From the NCBI GenBank assembly GCA_007695225.1, contig REED01000192.1:1-64000 (forward strand): 64,000 bases of DNA, read 5' to 3'. The notes under the pieces are model-generated. The model saw nothing but the letters and a program-made list of their open reading frames with translations. It was not told the DNA's origin and searched no databases. This document shows, one piece after another, positions 19,230-27,623 of this stretch. Each line of letters starts with the position of its first letter. The first letter of the stretch is position 1. This DNA comes from Gemmatimonadales bacterium. GTDB taxonomy: Bacteria > Gemmatimonadota > Gemmatimonadetes > Longimicrobiales > Gaopeijiaceae. The position numbers and the translations under genes are program-made.

Positions 19230-19618
19230 GGAGAGTATGTTCCTGCGTTGGAGGGGGGGGTCGGTCCTGGCCGCCGGGCCGCGATGCGAGCGCCGTCTTC
19301 GGACAGGCGCTTCCGGACAGGCGCTTCGAACTCGGCAAAGGTGCCTCCGGAGGATCTTCCTGGAGGGTCCCCCTCCTACCGAAGCAGCTTTCGTACCAAC
19401 CTCGCTTGGCTCGGGGAGGATCTTCCCCGAGGCCTGGAGGGGGTCCCACCAGCGGGTCCATGGGGCCGAGGGGACCAAGTGGACCAGGAGGACCTCCTCG
19501 CCTTTCAGATTTGAACGTGGTGAAATGCGGGGATGGGTTCGGTGTCCGTCGGGAACTCGCCGCAACCGGATTCAGAGTCCGAAGGAATGGGTCTCCAGGA
19601 TCCCCTTGGCCCGTTCCA

Positions 19619-19825
19619 GCTTGAGCTGCCGATGAGCGACACGAAGCGCACATCCATGAGCACCTCCCGCTCAAGGGACATTCCGTCCCCCGAGCGACGG
19701 ATCCGCAGGAATTCCTGTCCCTCCCGGGTGATGCCGGCGGGGATGCGGGGATCGGGGATGCGGGGATGATGGGCCGCCCCCCCGGGCACCTCTTCCATGG
19801 CCTGAAGCACCGCTGGGTCCGGCAC
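19619..19825 (-). pseudogene. Probable 3' remnant of a protein-L-isoaspartate O-methyltransferase gene (pcm remnant)
   Basis: Minus-frame translation 'VPDPAVLQAMEEVPGGAAHHPRIPDPRIPAGITREGQEFLRIRRSGDGMSLEREVLMDVRFVSLIGS' resembles the PCMT C-terminus (VP..LL.QL.PGGRLV.PVG...Q.L..I.R......RE.L..VRFVPL.G); no SAM-binding N-terminal half found upstream. Confidence 0.5.
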
Positions 19826-20166
19826 TCCCCGCGCCCGGACCGGCACTCCCCCGCGCCCGGATCTGGCGGGCCACCACGCTGTGGCGAGCCTCGCTTCCAG
19901 CCGCGGAGTGCAGCGCCCCATTCCTTCCGGATGTCTGACCTTCCGACATGGTCTCTCCCTGCCCAGCGGACCTTGGCATTCCCCTTGCTTTCCAATGGCG
20001 CAAGAGTCGGACCGGGCCTGCCGGCGAGACGCCGGCCGGGCCCCGCCCAAGGAACCCGAGGAATGCAGCCGGGTTGCGGTCAACTGTCCATCCTGGCGTC
20101 TGGTAGAGCTGTGGGAGGCCCGAACTCTTTGACAGCGCGATCGTCTTTTCCAGAGCAGGGGACCTG

Positions 20167-20526
20167 ATGTACCAATCGTTATCTCGGAGTTCAGGAAACG
20201 TCCTCGGGTACCGCTGCGGCGGACGGATCACCGAAGCCGAGGTCAAGGAGATCCACCGGGAGATTCAGGGCGCCCTCGATGAGCATGGGAAGGTCCGATT
20301 CCTACTTCACATCGCGGAACTCGATCTCCCCACGGCGAAGGCCGTCTGGGAGGACCTGAGGCTCCTGCCGGCCTACGTCGCCGACGTTGAGCGCTACGCC
20401 ATTGTCGGCGATGCACGTTGGCAGGAATGGTTGTCGGGGATCACCGACAAGCTCACCCGAGGCGAGGCCAGGCATTTCGAGGGCGATCAACTCGAGGAAG
20501 CCTGGAACTGGGTCCTGGACTCCTGA
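20167..20526 (+). CDS. SpoIIAA-like / STAS-fold protein (DUF3478 type)
   Basis: 119 aa; 'KVRFLLHIAELDLPTAKAVWEDLRLLPAYVADVERYAIVGDARWQEWLSGITDKL...EARHFEGDQLEEAWNWV' matches the SpoIIAA-like family pattern. Confidence 0.75.
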   Translation: MYQSLSRSSGNVLGYRCGGRITEAEVKEIHREIQGALDEHGKVRFLLHIAELDLPTAKAVWEDLRLLPAYVADVERYAIVGDARWQEWLSGITDKLTRGEARHFEGDQLEEAWNWVLDS

Positions 20527-20618
20527 GCGTACCGGAAACCCCGCGTGCCGCCCCCCGCGGTGGAGCGCCCCGCCCGACCGAAACCAACGCCTTCCCCCCC
20601 CTTTTTCTGGAGGTTGAC

Positions 20619-21554
20619 GTGGAGGACATCACCACCCTCACGGTGAACCCCACCATCGACAAGAACACCCGGGTAGAGCGGGTCCGAGCGGGAGGGAAGC
20701 TCCGCTGCGAGGCCCCCCGCCGCGAGCCGGGGGGCGGGGGCCTCAACGTTTCCCGGGCCATCTATCGACTGGGCGGGCGGTCCTCGGCCCACTACCTCTC
20801 GGGTGGTGCCACGGGGACGATCCTGGAGTCCCTCCTGGACGAAGAGGGGGTGGATCATGAACCGATCTCCGTTGAGGGCTGGACCCGGGAGAACCTCATC
20901 GTCTACGAGGATTCTTCGGGAGACCAGTTCCGGTTCGGGATGCCGGGCCCGGACGTCTCGGAGGAGGAGTGGAAAGAGGTTCTGGACCGCTTGGGGAGGC
21001 TGGACCCTTCCCCCGCCTACCTGGTGGCCAGCGGAAGTCTTCCCCCCGGCGTCCCCGACGATTTCTACGCCCAGGTGGCCGTGGTCGCGAAGGAAGTCGG
21101 CGCCCGTCTGGTGGTGGATACCTCCGGCGCCCCTCTCCGTGAGGCGGTGGAAGCGGGGGCCTTCCTCATCAAGCCGAACATCGCCGAGTTCCAGGAACTG
21201 GTGGGTGAGGACCTCCCCGATGAACAGGCCCAGCGGGAAGCCGGTCGGGAGATGATCCACCGCGGATCCGTCCACGCCATCGCCCTTTCCCTGGGACGGG
21301 GCGGCGCCCTCCTCATCACGGAGGGGGGCAGCGAACCCATCCGCACCCCCACCGTCCCCATCCGGAGCAAGGTGGGGGCCGGGGACAGCATGGTGGCGGG
21401 TACGGTCCTGGCGCTGGCCCGGGGGAAGGAACTCCGGGAGGCCGTGCGGTTCGGAGTGGCAGCGGGAGCTGCGGCGGTCATGACCGACGGGACGGAACTC
21501 TGTCGTCGCGAGGATACGGAACGGCTCTACAGGGGAATGGAGGAGCAGGGATGA
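20619..21554 (+). CDS. PfkB-family sugar kinase (6-/1-phosphofructokinase-like)
   Basis: GTG start after cTGGAGG; 'LTVNPTIDKNTRVERV', 'EPGGGGLNVSRAIYRLGGRS', 'ASGSLPPGVPDDFYAQ', 'KPNIAEFQELVG', 'SKVGAGDSMVAGTVLAL'. Confidence 0.88.
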   Translation: MEDITTLTVNPTIDKNTRVERVRAGGKLRCEAPRREPGGGGLNVSRAIYRLGGRSSAHYLSGGATGTILESLLDEEGVDHEPISVEGWTRENLIVYEDSSGDQFRFGMPGPDVSEEEWKEVLDRLGRLDPSPAYLVASGSLPPGVPDDFYAQVAVVAKEVGARLVVDTSGAPLREAVEAGAFLIKPNIAEFQELVGEDLPDEQAQREAGREMIHRGSVHAIALSLGRGGALLITEGGSEPIRTPTVPIRSKVGAGDSMVAGTVLALARGKELREAVRFGVAAGAAAVMTDGTELCRREDTERLYRGMEEQG

Positions 21555-24500
21555 GCGATGGAAAGGCGGAGCCCAATGGCACCTTTGGATTCCGGGCCGC
21601 GATCCTGGACATGGACGGCGTCCTCACCCGGACGGCCGACCTCCATGCCCAGGCCTGGAAGGCCATGTTCGATGAATTCCTGAAGGCCCGGGCGCGAGAA
21701 GACGGGGAGTTCGAGCCCTTCGACATCGAGTCCGACTACCGGGAGTTCGTGGACGGCAAGCCCCGGCTCGACGGCCTCCGAAGCTTCCTGGAATCCCGGG
21801 AGATCGAACTCCCAAAGGGAGACCCCGAGGACCCTGCAGGGGAGGAGACCCTCTGGGGCCTCGGCAACCGAAAGAACGAGCGGTTCAACGAGCTCCTGGA
21901 GGAGGAGGGGGCGGAGGTGTTCCCCGGCGCCGCGGAACGGGTGAAGGAGTGGCGGGAGGCGGGGCTCCAGATCGCTCTCGTGACCTCAAGTCGGAACGGA
22001 AACGCCGTCCTCAAGGCGGCTGGACTCGCTTCCCTCTTCGATGTCGTGTTGGAGGGAGAGGAGGCGGCGGAGCTGGGGCTTCCGGGAAAGCCGGCGCCGG
22101 ATCTCTTCCTGGAGGCAGCACGGCGTCTTGGAGTGGACCCGGAAGAGGCGTTCGTGGTGGAGGACGCAGTGGCCGGCGTCCAGGCGGGCCGGGACGGGGG
22201 GTTCAGACGGGTCGTGGGGGTGGCCGGTAAAGGGCGGGAAGAGTTGCTATCCCATGGCGCCGACATCGTGGTCCAGGGGCTGGGCGAGTTGGAGCTGGCC
22301 TCCCTTTCCGAAGGGGATGGGGCCGACTCGACGACCACGCGACCCGTCATGGAGCACCTGGACGAGGTGCTGGAGCGGATGACCCGGGGGCGCCTCGCCC
22401 TCTTTCTGGACTATGATGGCACCCTGACGCCCATCGTGCGGCGCCCGGAGGATGCCACCCTTTCCCCGGAGATGCGAGACCTCCTGGAGGAACTGGCCGA
22501 CTGTGCCACCGTGGCCATCGTGAGTGGTCGCGACCTGGCGGACGTCCAGGACATGGTCGGGCTCGAGAACCTCCAGTACGCGGGGAGCCACGGCTTCGAC
22601 ATCGCCGGGCCGGCTGGACTGCGGATGCAGCACGAGGAGGCCAGGGAGAGCCTCCCTGAACTGGACGAGGCCGAAGCGGAACTGAACCAGGCCCTGGAAG
22701 GGGTGGAGGGGGCCCGGGTGGAGCGCAAGCACTTCGCCATCGCCGTCCACTACCGGGATGTGGCCGAGGAGGAGGAGGGTCGGGTGGAGGGGGCCGTGGA
22801 CGATGTCGTGGAAGGACGCAGCGGCCTCCGGAAGAAGGGAGGGAAGAAGATCTTCGAGCTGCAGCCCGACGTGGAGTGGGACAAGGGCCGGGCGGTCCTG
22901 TGGCTCCTGGAACAGTTGGAGCTCACGGCGCCGGATGTGGTTCCCGTCTACATCGGGGACGACGTCACCGACGAAGACGCTTTCGAGGCGCTGCGGGATG
23001 TGGGCCTGGGCATCCGGGTGGGGGTGGAGGGAGAGGAGACCCGAGCCCACTATACCCTTCCCGACCCCGATGGACTGGAGGCGTTCTTCCGGAAGCTGAC
23101 GGAGCGTCTGAAGAAGAGCGAAACCCCGGCGCCGCCTCACCGGGAGATGCATCCATGGGAACTCGTCTACCGGGAATGGCGTCCTGATGAGCAGCCCCTC
23201 CGGGAAGCCCTGTGCGCCCTGGGCAACGGGCATCTGGTGACCCGGGGGGCCTTCGAAGAGCGTCCAGCAGGCGGGGTCCATTACCCTGGGACTTACCTGG
23301 CCGGAGGATACAACCGGATGGAGTCCGAGGTCTCGGGGCGACTCCTGGTGAATGAGGACCTGGTCAATTGGCCGAACTGGCTTTCCCTGACCTTCCGACC
23401 CAAGGGGGGGGACTGGCTCGATCTGGAGGCCGCGGAGCTCCTGGACTTCGAAGTACGCCTCGACGTGCGGAGGGGCCTGCTCATGCGGCGGGTGGAGTTC
23501 CGGGACGGAGGAGGCCGGGAGTTCGCCCTTTCCAGCCGACGCCTGGTCTCCATGGCCCGTCCGCATCTCGCCGCGGTGGAATGGAGGCTTCAGCCCCTCA
23601 ACTGGTCCGGGACCCTGGAGATCCGGTCCGCCCTGGATGGATCGGTGATCAATGACAACGTGGAGCGATACCGGGACCTTCGGCAGGACCATCTGGAGGT
23701 CATGGGATCCGGGTGGGAAGGGGAGGAGGGGATGTACCTGACCACCCGCACCCGCCAGTCCCGGCTGGAGATGACCCAGGCCGCCCGGACCCGGGTGTTC
23801 CGGAGGGAGCCCCATGGAGGCGAGGTGCCCGCAACCCTCCATCGGCGTCCCGAGGCCACCCAGAAGGCCGTGGCCCATGTCCTGGAGGTGCCCTGCCGAG
23901 AGGGAGAGGAACTGCGGGTCGAGAAGGTGGTCTCCATCCGGACGAGTCGGGATCCGGCCATCAGCGAGCCCGAGGTCACCGCCCGCCAGGATATCCGGCG
24001 GGCCGCCACCTTCGACGGGCTCCTACGGGATCATGAGACCCAGTGGCGGCACCTCTGGAGCCTCTTCGACATCGATCTCCAGGACGGGGATGTCCAGACG
24101 CAGCTCATCCTCCGTCTGCACCTCTTCCACCTCGTCCAGACCGTGTCCACGCATACCATCGAGCGGGACGTGGGCGTTCCAGCCCGGGGGTGGCACGGAG
24201 AGGCCTATCGGGGACACGTCTTCTGGGACGAGCTCTTCATCTTTCCCCTCCTGGTGCTCCGCATCCCCGAGCTGGCCCGCGCCCTCCTGATGTATCGTTA
24301 CCGACGGCTGGACGAGGCCCGGCACATGGCACGGGAGGCCGGCTACCGGGGGGCCATGTTCCCCTGGCAGAGTGGGAGCGACGGCCGGGAGGAGACCCAG
24401 GTGCTTCACCTGAATCCCGAGTCCGGGAGGTGGCTGCCCGATACCACCCATTTGCAACGTCACGTGAACGCCGCCATCGTCTTCAACGTCTGGGAGTACC

Positions 24501-25561
24501 TGGAAACCACCGACGATCAGGAGTTCCTGGACTATTACGGGGCGGAGATGATCGTCGAGATCGCCCAGTTCTGGGCGAGCCTGGCCACCTGGGATCCTGA
24601 GCGGGATCGATACGTGATCCACGGCGTGGTGGGTCCTGACGAGTTCCATACCGACGACCCCCACACCGAGGAGCCCGGCCTCAACAACAACGCCTACACG
24701 AACGTCATGGGCGCCTGGGTCCTGCGCTGTGCCGGAAGAGCCCTGGAGCGGCTGGACCGGAAACGGAGGAAGAACCTGATGGAGGAGCTGGAACTCCAGG
24801 AGAGCGAGGTCGTTCTCTGGGGAGAGATCAGCCAGAGGCTCCTCATCCCCTTCCACGGGGAGGGCATCATCAGCCAGTTCGAAGGCTACGAAAAGTTGCA
24901 GGAGTTCGACTGGGACGGGTATCGCGAGCGGCACGGCGACATCCAGCGCCTCGACCGCATCCTCGAAGCCGAGGGGGACGACGTCAACCGCTACAAGGCC
25001 AGCAAGCAGGCCGACGTCCTCATGCTCTTCTTCCTCTTCTCCCCGGAGGAACTCGAGGGGCTATTCGAGCACATGGGCTATGAATTCTCCCCCGATATGA
25101 TGCAACGGAACGTGGAGTACTACATGGCCCGCACCTCCCACGGCTCCACCCTGAGCCGGATCGTCCACTCCTGGGTCCTGGCCCGCATTGACCGGGAGCG
25201 AGCCTGGTCCTTCTGGCAGGAAGCCCTTCACAGTGACATCGAGGACGTTCAGGGGGGCACGACGCCGGAGGGGATCCACCTGGGGGCCATGGCCGGGACG
25301 GTGGACCTGATCCACCGGGGGCATGCCGGGCTGGAGATGCGGGAGGATACCCTCTGGTTCAACCCGGTCCTCCCCCTGGAATTGAACCGGGTCCGGATGC
25401 GTATGCGATATCGGGGGCACTGGCTCACCGTCGCCATTGCACGGGACGAACTCACCGTGTCCTTTGACCGGGGGCGGGCCAGCGCCGTCCGGGTGGGGGT
25501 CTGTGGCGAGGTGGTGACCATGAAGCAGGGGGAGTCCAGGACCTTCGCCCTCCCCACCTGA
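21551..25561 (+). CDS. Three-domain protein: HAD beta-phosphoglucomutase-like + trehalose-6-phosphate phosphatase (OtsB) + GH65 (trehalose/maltose phosphorylase-like); M. tuberculosis Rv2006/OtsB1-like architecture
   Basis: ATGA overlap with pfkB; HAD 'AAILDMDGVLTRTADLH'; TPP 'ALFLDYDGTLTPIVRRP', 'IVSGRDLADV', 'VPVYIGDDVTDEDAFEAL'; GH65 'GYRGAMFPWQSGSDGREETQ', 'IHGVVGPDEFHT...LNNNAYTNVMG', 'YKASKQADVLML', 'SHGSTLSRIVHSWVLA'. Confidence 0.92.
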   Translation: MSDGKAEPNGTFGFRAAILDMDGVLTRTADLHAQAWKAMFDEFLKARAREDGEFEPFDIESDYREFVDGKPRLDGLRSFLESREIELPKGDPEDPAGEETLWGLGNRKNERFNELLEEEGAEVFPGAAERVKEWREAGLQIALVTSSRNGNAVLKAAGLASLFDVVLEGEEAAELGLPGKPAPDLFLEAARRLGVDPEEAFVVEDAVAGVQAGRDGGFRRVVGVAGKGREELLSHGADIVVQGLGELELASLSEGDGADSTTTRPVMEHLDEVLERMTRGRLALFLDYDGTLTPIVRRPEDATLSPEMRDLLEELADCATVAIVSGRDLADVQDMVGLENLQYAGSHGFDIAGPAGLRMQHEEARESLPELDEAEAELNQALEGVEGARVERKHFAIAVHYRDVAEEEEGRVEGAVDDVVEGRSGLRKKGGKKIFELQPDVEWDKGRAVLWLLEQLELTAPDVVPVYIGDDVTDEDAFEALRDVGLGIRVGVEGEETRAHYTLPDPDGLEAFFRKLTERLKKSETPAPPHREMHPWELVYREWRPDEQPLREALCALGNGHLVTRGAFEERPAGGVHYPGTYLAGGYNRMESEVSGRLLVNEDLVNWPNWLSLTFRPKGGDWLDLEAAELLDFEVRLDVRRGLLMRRVEFRDGGGREFALSSRRLVSMARPHLAAVEWRLQPLNWSGTLEIRSALDGSVINDNVERYRDLRQDHLEVMGSGWEGEEGMYLTTRTRQSRLEMTQAARTRVFRREPHGGEVPATLHRRPEATQKAVAHVLEVPCREGEELRVEKVVSIRTSRDPAISEPEVTARQDIRRAATFDGLLRDHETQWRHLWSLFDIDLQDGDVQTQLILRLHLFHLVQTVSTHTIERDVGVPARGWHGEAYRGHVFWDELFIFPLLVLRIPELARALLMYRYRRLDEARHMAREAGYRGAMFPWQSGSDGREETQVLHLNPESGRWLPDTTHLQRHVNAAIVFNVWEYLETTDDQEFLDYYGAEMIVEIAQFWASLATWDPERDRYVIHGVVGPDEFHTDDPHTEEPGLNNNAYTNVMGAWVLRCAGRALERLDRKRRKNLMEELELQESEVVLWGEISQRLLIPFHGEGIISQFEGYEKLQEFDWDGYRERHGDIQRLDRILEAEGDDVNRYKASKQADVLMLFFLFSPEELEGLFEHMGYEFSPDMMQRNVEYYMARTSHGSTLSRIVHSWVLARIDRERAWSFWQEALHSDIEDVQGGTTPEGIHLGAMAGTVDLIHRGHAGLEMREDTLWFNPVLPLELNRVRMRMRYRGHWLTVAIARDELTVSFDRGRASAVRVGVCGEVVTMKQGESRTFALPT

Positions 25562-25683
25562 GACCTCGGGATGCGCCCGCCGCCCGGGGGGAGCCCGGGA
25601 ATCCGGTCTGGCCCCGGAACCCGGCCTCGTCCGGGAACCTCCTGGAGAGGCGGCAGGGTTCTTGCGACCTTGTATACACCCTC

Positions 25684-27414
25684 TCAGACCCGGTAGGCTC
25701 GCTCCACGTATTCCTGCATCATTCGGCGGGTGTGAAAGTGGGATCCATTCAGAGCAACGGCGAAACGCATGACCCGGGCCCATCCGTCCGGGTCCCGGTG
25801 GTACAGGGGAAGGATGGACCGCTCCAGCTTCTGCACCAGGGAGAGGAGTTCCGCCTCGTCGTCCGACGGGATCTCCCATCCCTGGTCGATGGCCCATCCG
25901 GTGATCCCCTCCACGTGTCCCTCGATCCACCAGCCGTCCAAGATGCTCAGGCAGGGGACGCCGTTGAGGGCAGCCTTCATCCCGCTGGTCCCCGACGCCT
26001 CCAGGGGCTTGCGGGGCTTGTTGAGCCAGACGTCCGCCCCCGAGACCAGGAGACGGGCCAGTTCCATGTCGTAGTCCTCGAGATAGACCAGGGGGAGTTC
26101 ATGGCCCAGCTGCTGGCCCGCCCGCACCACGAGGCGGATCATCTCCTTCCCCGCCTCATCGTTGGGGTGGGCCTTCCCGGCGTAGAGGATCTGGAGGCCG
26201 CCCGTCCTTCGTGCCATTTCCAGGAGCTGTTCGGGCCGGGAGACCGGGAGGTCCGCCCGCTTGTAGGGAGTGGCCCGCCGGGCGAAGACCAGGGTCAGGC
26301 GATCCTGGGCCAGGGTCCGACCGGTTCGGCGCTCGACTTCCTTGAGGAGAGTGGCCTTGGCTTCCCCGTGGGCCTTCCGGATCTCGTCCAGGGGGATGGC
26401 CACGGCGTGTCGCAAGAGGAAGGGATCCTGCCGCCACCCCGGGAGATGCCGGTCGAAGAGTCGTTGGAAGGAATCCCCTGTCCAGGTGGCGGCGTGCACG
26501 CCATTGGTGATGGCGTGTATGCGGTGCCCCGGAAACATCTCAGCGGAGAGGCGGGCATGGCGGAAGGCCACCCCGTTCGTGAAGCGGGAAAACCGGAGGG
26601 CAACGTGGGTGAGGTTCACCTCGTCGGCCTCCGCGCACCCCACCGCCTCCAGCAGGTCGGCTCCTGGCGCACCCACCACCTCCCGGATCAGGGGAAGGGA
26701 GAAGCGGTCGTGGCCCTCCGGAACGGGGGTATGGGTGGTGAAAACGCACCGCCGGCGCACCGCCTCCACCGCTCGCTCCAGCGCCGCAGGGTCGTCCGTC
26801 GCATCGGCTCCCTCCTCGGAGAGGAGTTCCATGACCAGGAAGGCGGAGTGCCCCTCGTTCATGTGGAAGGTCTCGATCCGGTCGTGCCCGAGCGCTCGCA
26901 GGAGCTTCACCCCGCCCCGACCGAGAATCAGCTCCTGCTGGAGGCGGCGCCGCTTGTCTCCTCCATAGAGTTCGTCGGTGATCCGGCGATCGTCCCCGGT
27001 GTTTTCCTCCACATCCGTGTCCAGCAGGTAGACGGGAACGGACCGTCCGTTGGCGCTTGTCACCTGGTATTCCCATCCCCGGAGGCTGACGTGTCTCCCC
27101 TCCACCTCGACGTGTACCCTGGGCTCGAGGGGTCGGAGGTGATCCTCGGGACTCCAGAGATCGGGAGACTCGCTTTGGAGCCCCTCCTCGTCCAGGGACT
27201 GGCGGAAGTATCCCACCCGGTGGACCAGGGTGACCACCCCGAAGGGAAGGCCCAGGTCGGCGGCGGCCCGGGCGGTGTCTCCCGCCAGGATGCCGAGCCC
27301 CCCGCTGTACGTGGGGATGTCCGACTCCAGGCCGATCTCCATGGTGAACGCGGCAATGCGGAGCGCTTCGTCGGGGTGTGGGACGGCGTCGGTCATGGCT
27401 ATGCCCTTGGGCAT
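25684..27414 (-). CDS. glgP: Alpha-glucan (glycogen) phosphorylase, short GT35 form
   Basis: 'FTMEIGLESDIPTYSGGLGILAGDTARAAADLGLP', 'FHMNEGHSAFLVMEL', 'TNGVHAATW', PLP-site 'KPRKPLEASGTSGMKAALNGVPCLSILDGWWIEG'; alternative ATG at 27396. Confidence 0.93.
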   Translation of the reverse strand: MPKGIAMTDAVPHPDEALRIAAFTMEIGLESDIPTYSGGLGILAGDTARAAADLGLPFGVVTLVHRVGYFRQSLDEEGLQSESPDLWSPEDHLRPLEPRVHVEVEGRHVSLRGWEYQVTSANGRSVPVYLLDTDVEENTGDDRRITDELYGGDKRRRLQQELILGRGGVKLLRALGHDRIETFHMNEGHSAFLVMELLSEEGADATDDPAALERAVEAVRRRCVFTTHTPVPEGHDRFSLPLIREVVGAPGADLLEAVGCAEADEVNLTHVALRFSRFTNGVAFRHARLSAEMFPGHRIHAITNGVHAATWTGDSFQRLFDRHLPGWRQDPFLLRHAVAIPLDEIRKAHGEAKATLLKEVERRTGRTLAQDRLTLVFARRATPYKRADLPVSRPEQLLEMARRTGGLQILYAGKAHPNDEAGKEMIRLVVRAGQQLGHELPLVYLEDYDMELARLLVSGADVWLNKPRKPLEASGTSGMKAALNGVPCLSILDGWWIEGHVEGITGWAIDQGWEIPSDDEAELLSLVQKLERSILPLYHRDPDGWARVMRFAVALNGSHFHTRRMMQEYVERAYRV

Positions 27415-27542
27415 TCGAGAGAGAAGGAGTGGGGTTCGCCGGAAGCGGTTCCAGCGGCCTTGCAGCGCGTACCTACCCGCCTCCCGGGACGGATGGTCCG
27501 GGACAAAGAGCCGACCGGGCCCAGAGGTCCCGGCACCGGCGG

Positions 27543-27560
27543 GGGGGGCTGGAGCCCCCC
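27543..27560. promoter_or_regulatory. GC-only hairpin (GGGGGGCT-GG-AGCCCCCC) in the divergent glgP/glgE intergenic region
   Basis: Perfect 8-bp arms read directly; upstream of both divergent genes. Confidence 0.3.
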
Positions 27561-27623
27561 GGGGAGCTCTCCAGGACTCCCATTTCCCACCTCCACCCCA
27601 GCCCCTGCCACACGTACAGGCCG

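Noticed and set aside
19300-19327. Perfect 14-bp tandem duplication CGGACAGGCGCTTC x2 upstream of pckA
   Set aside because: Only two copies and no associated structure; recorded as probable slippage, not a defined element.
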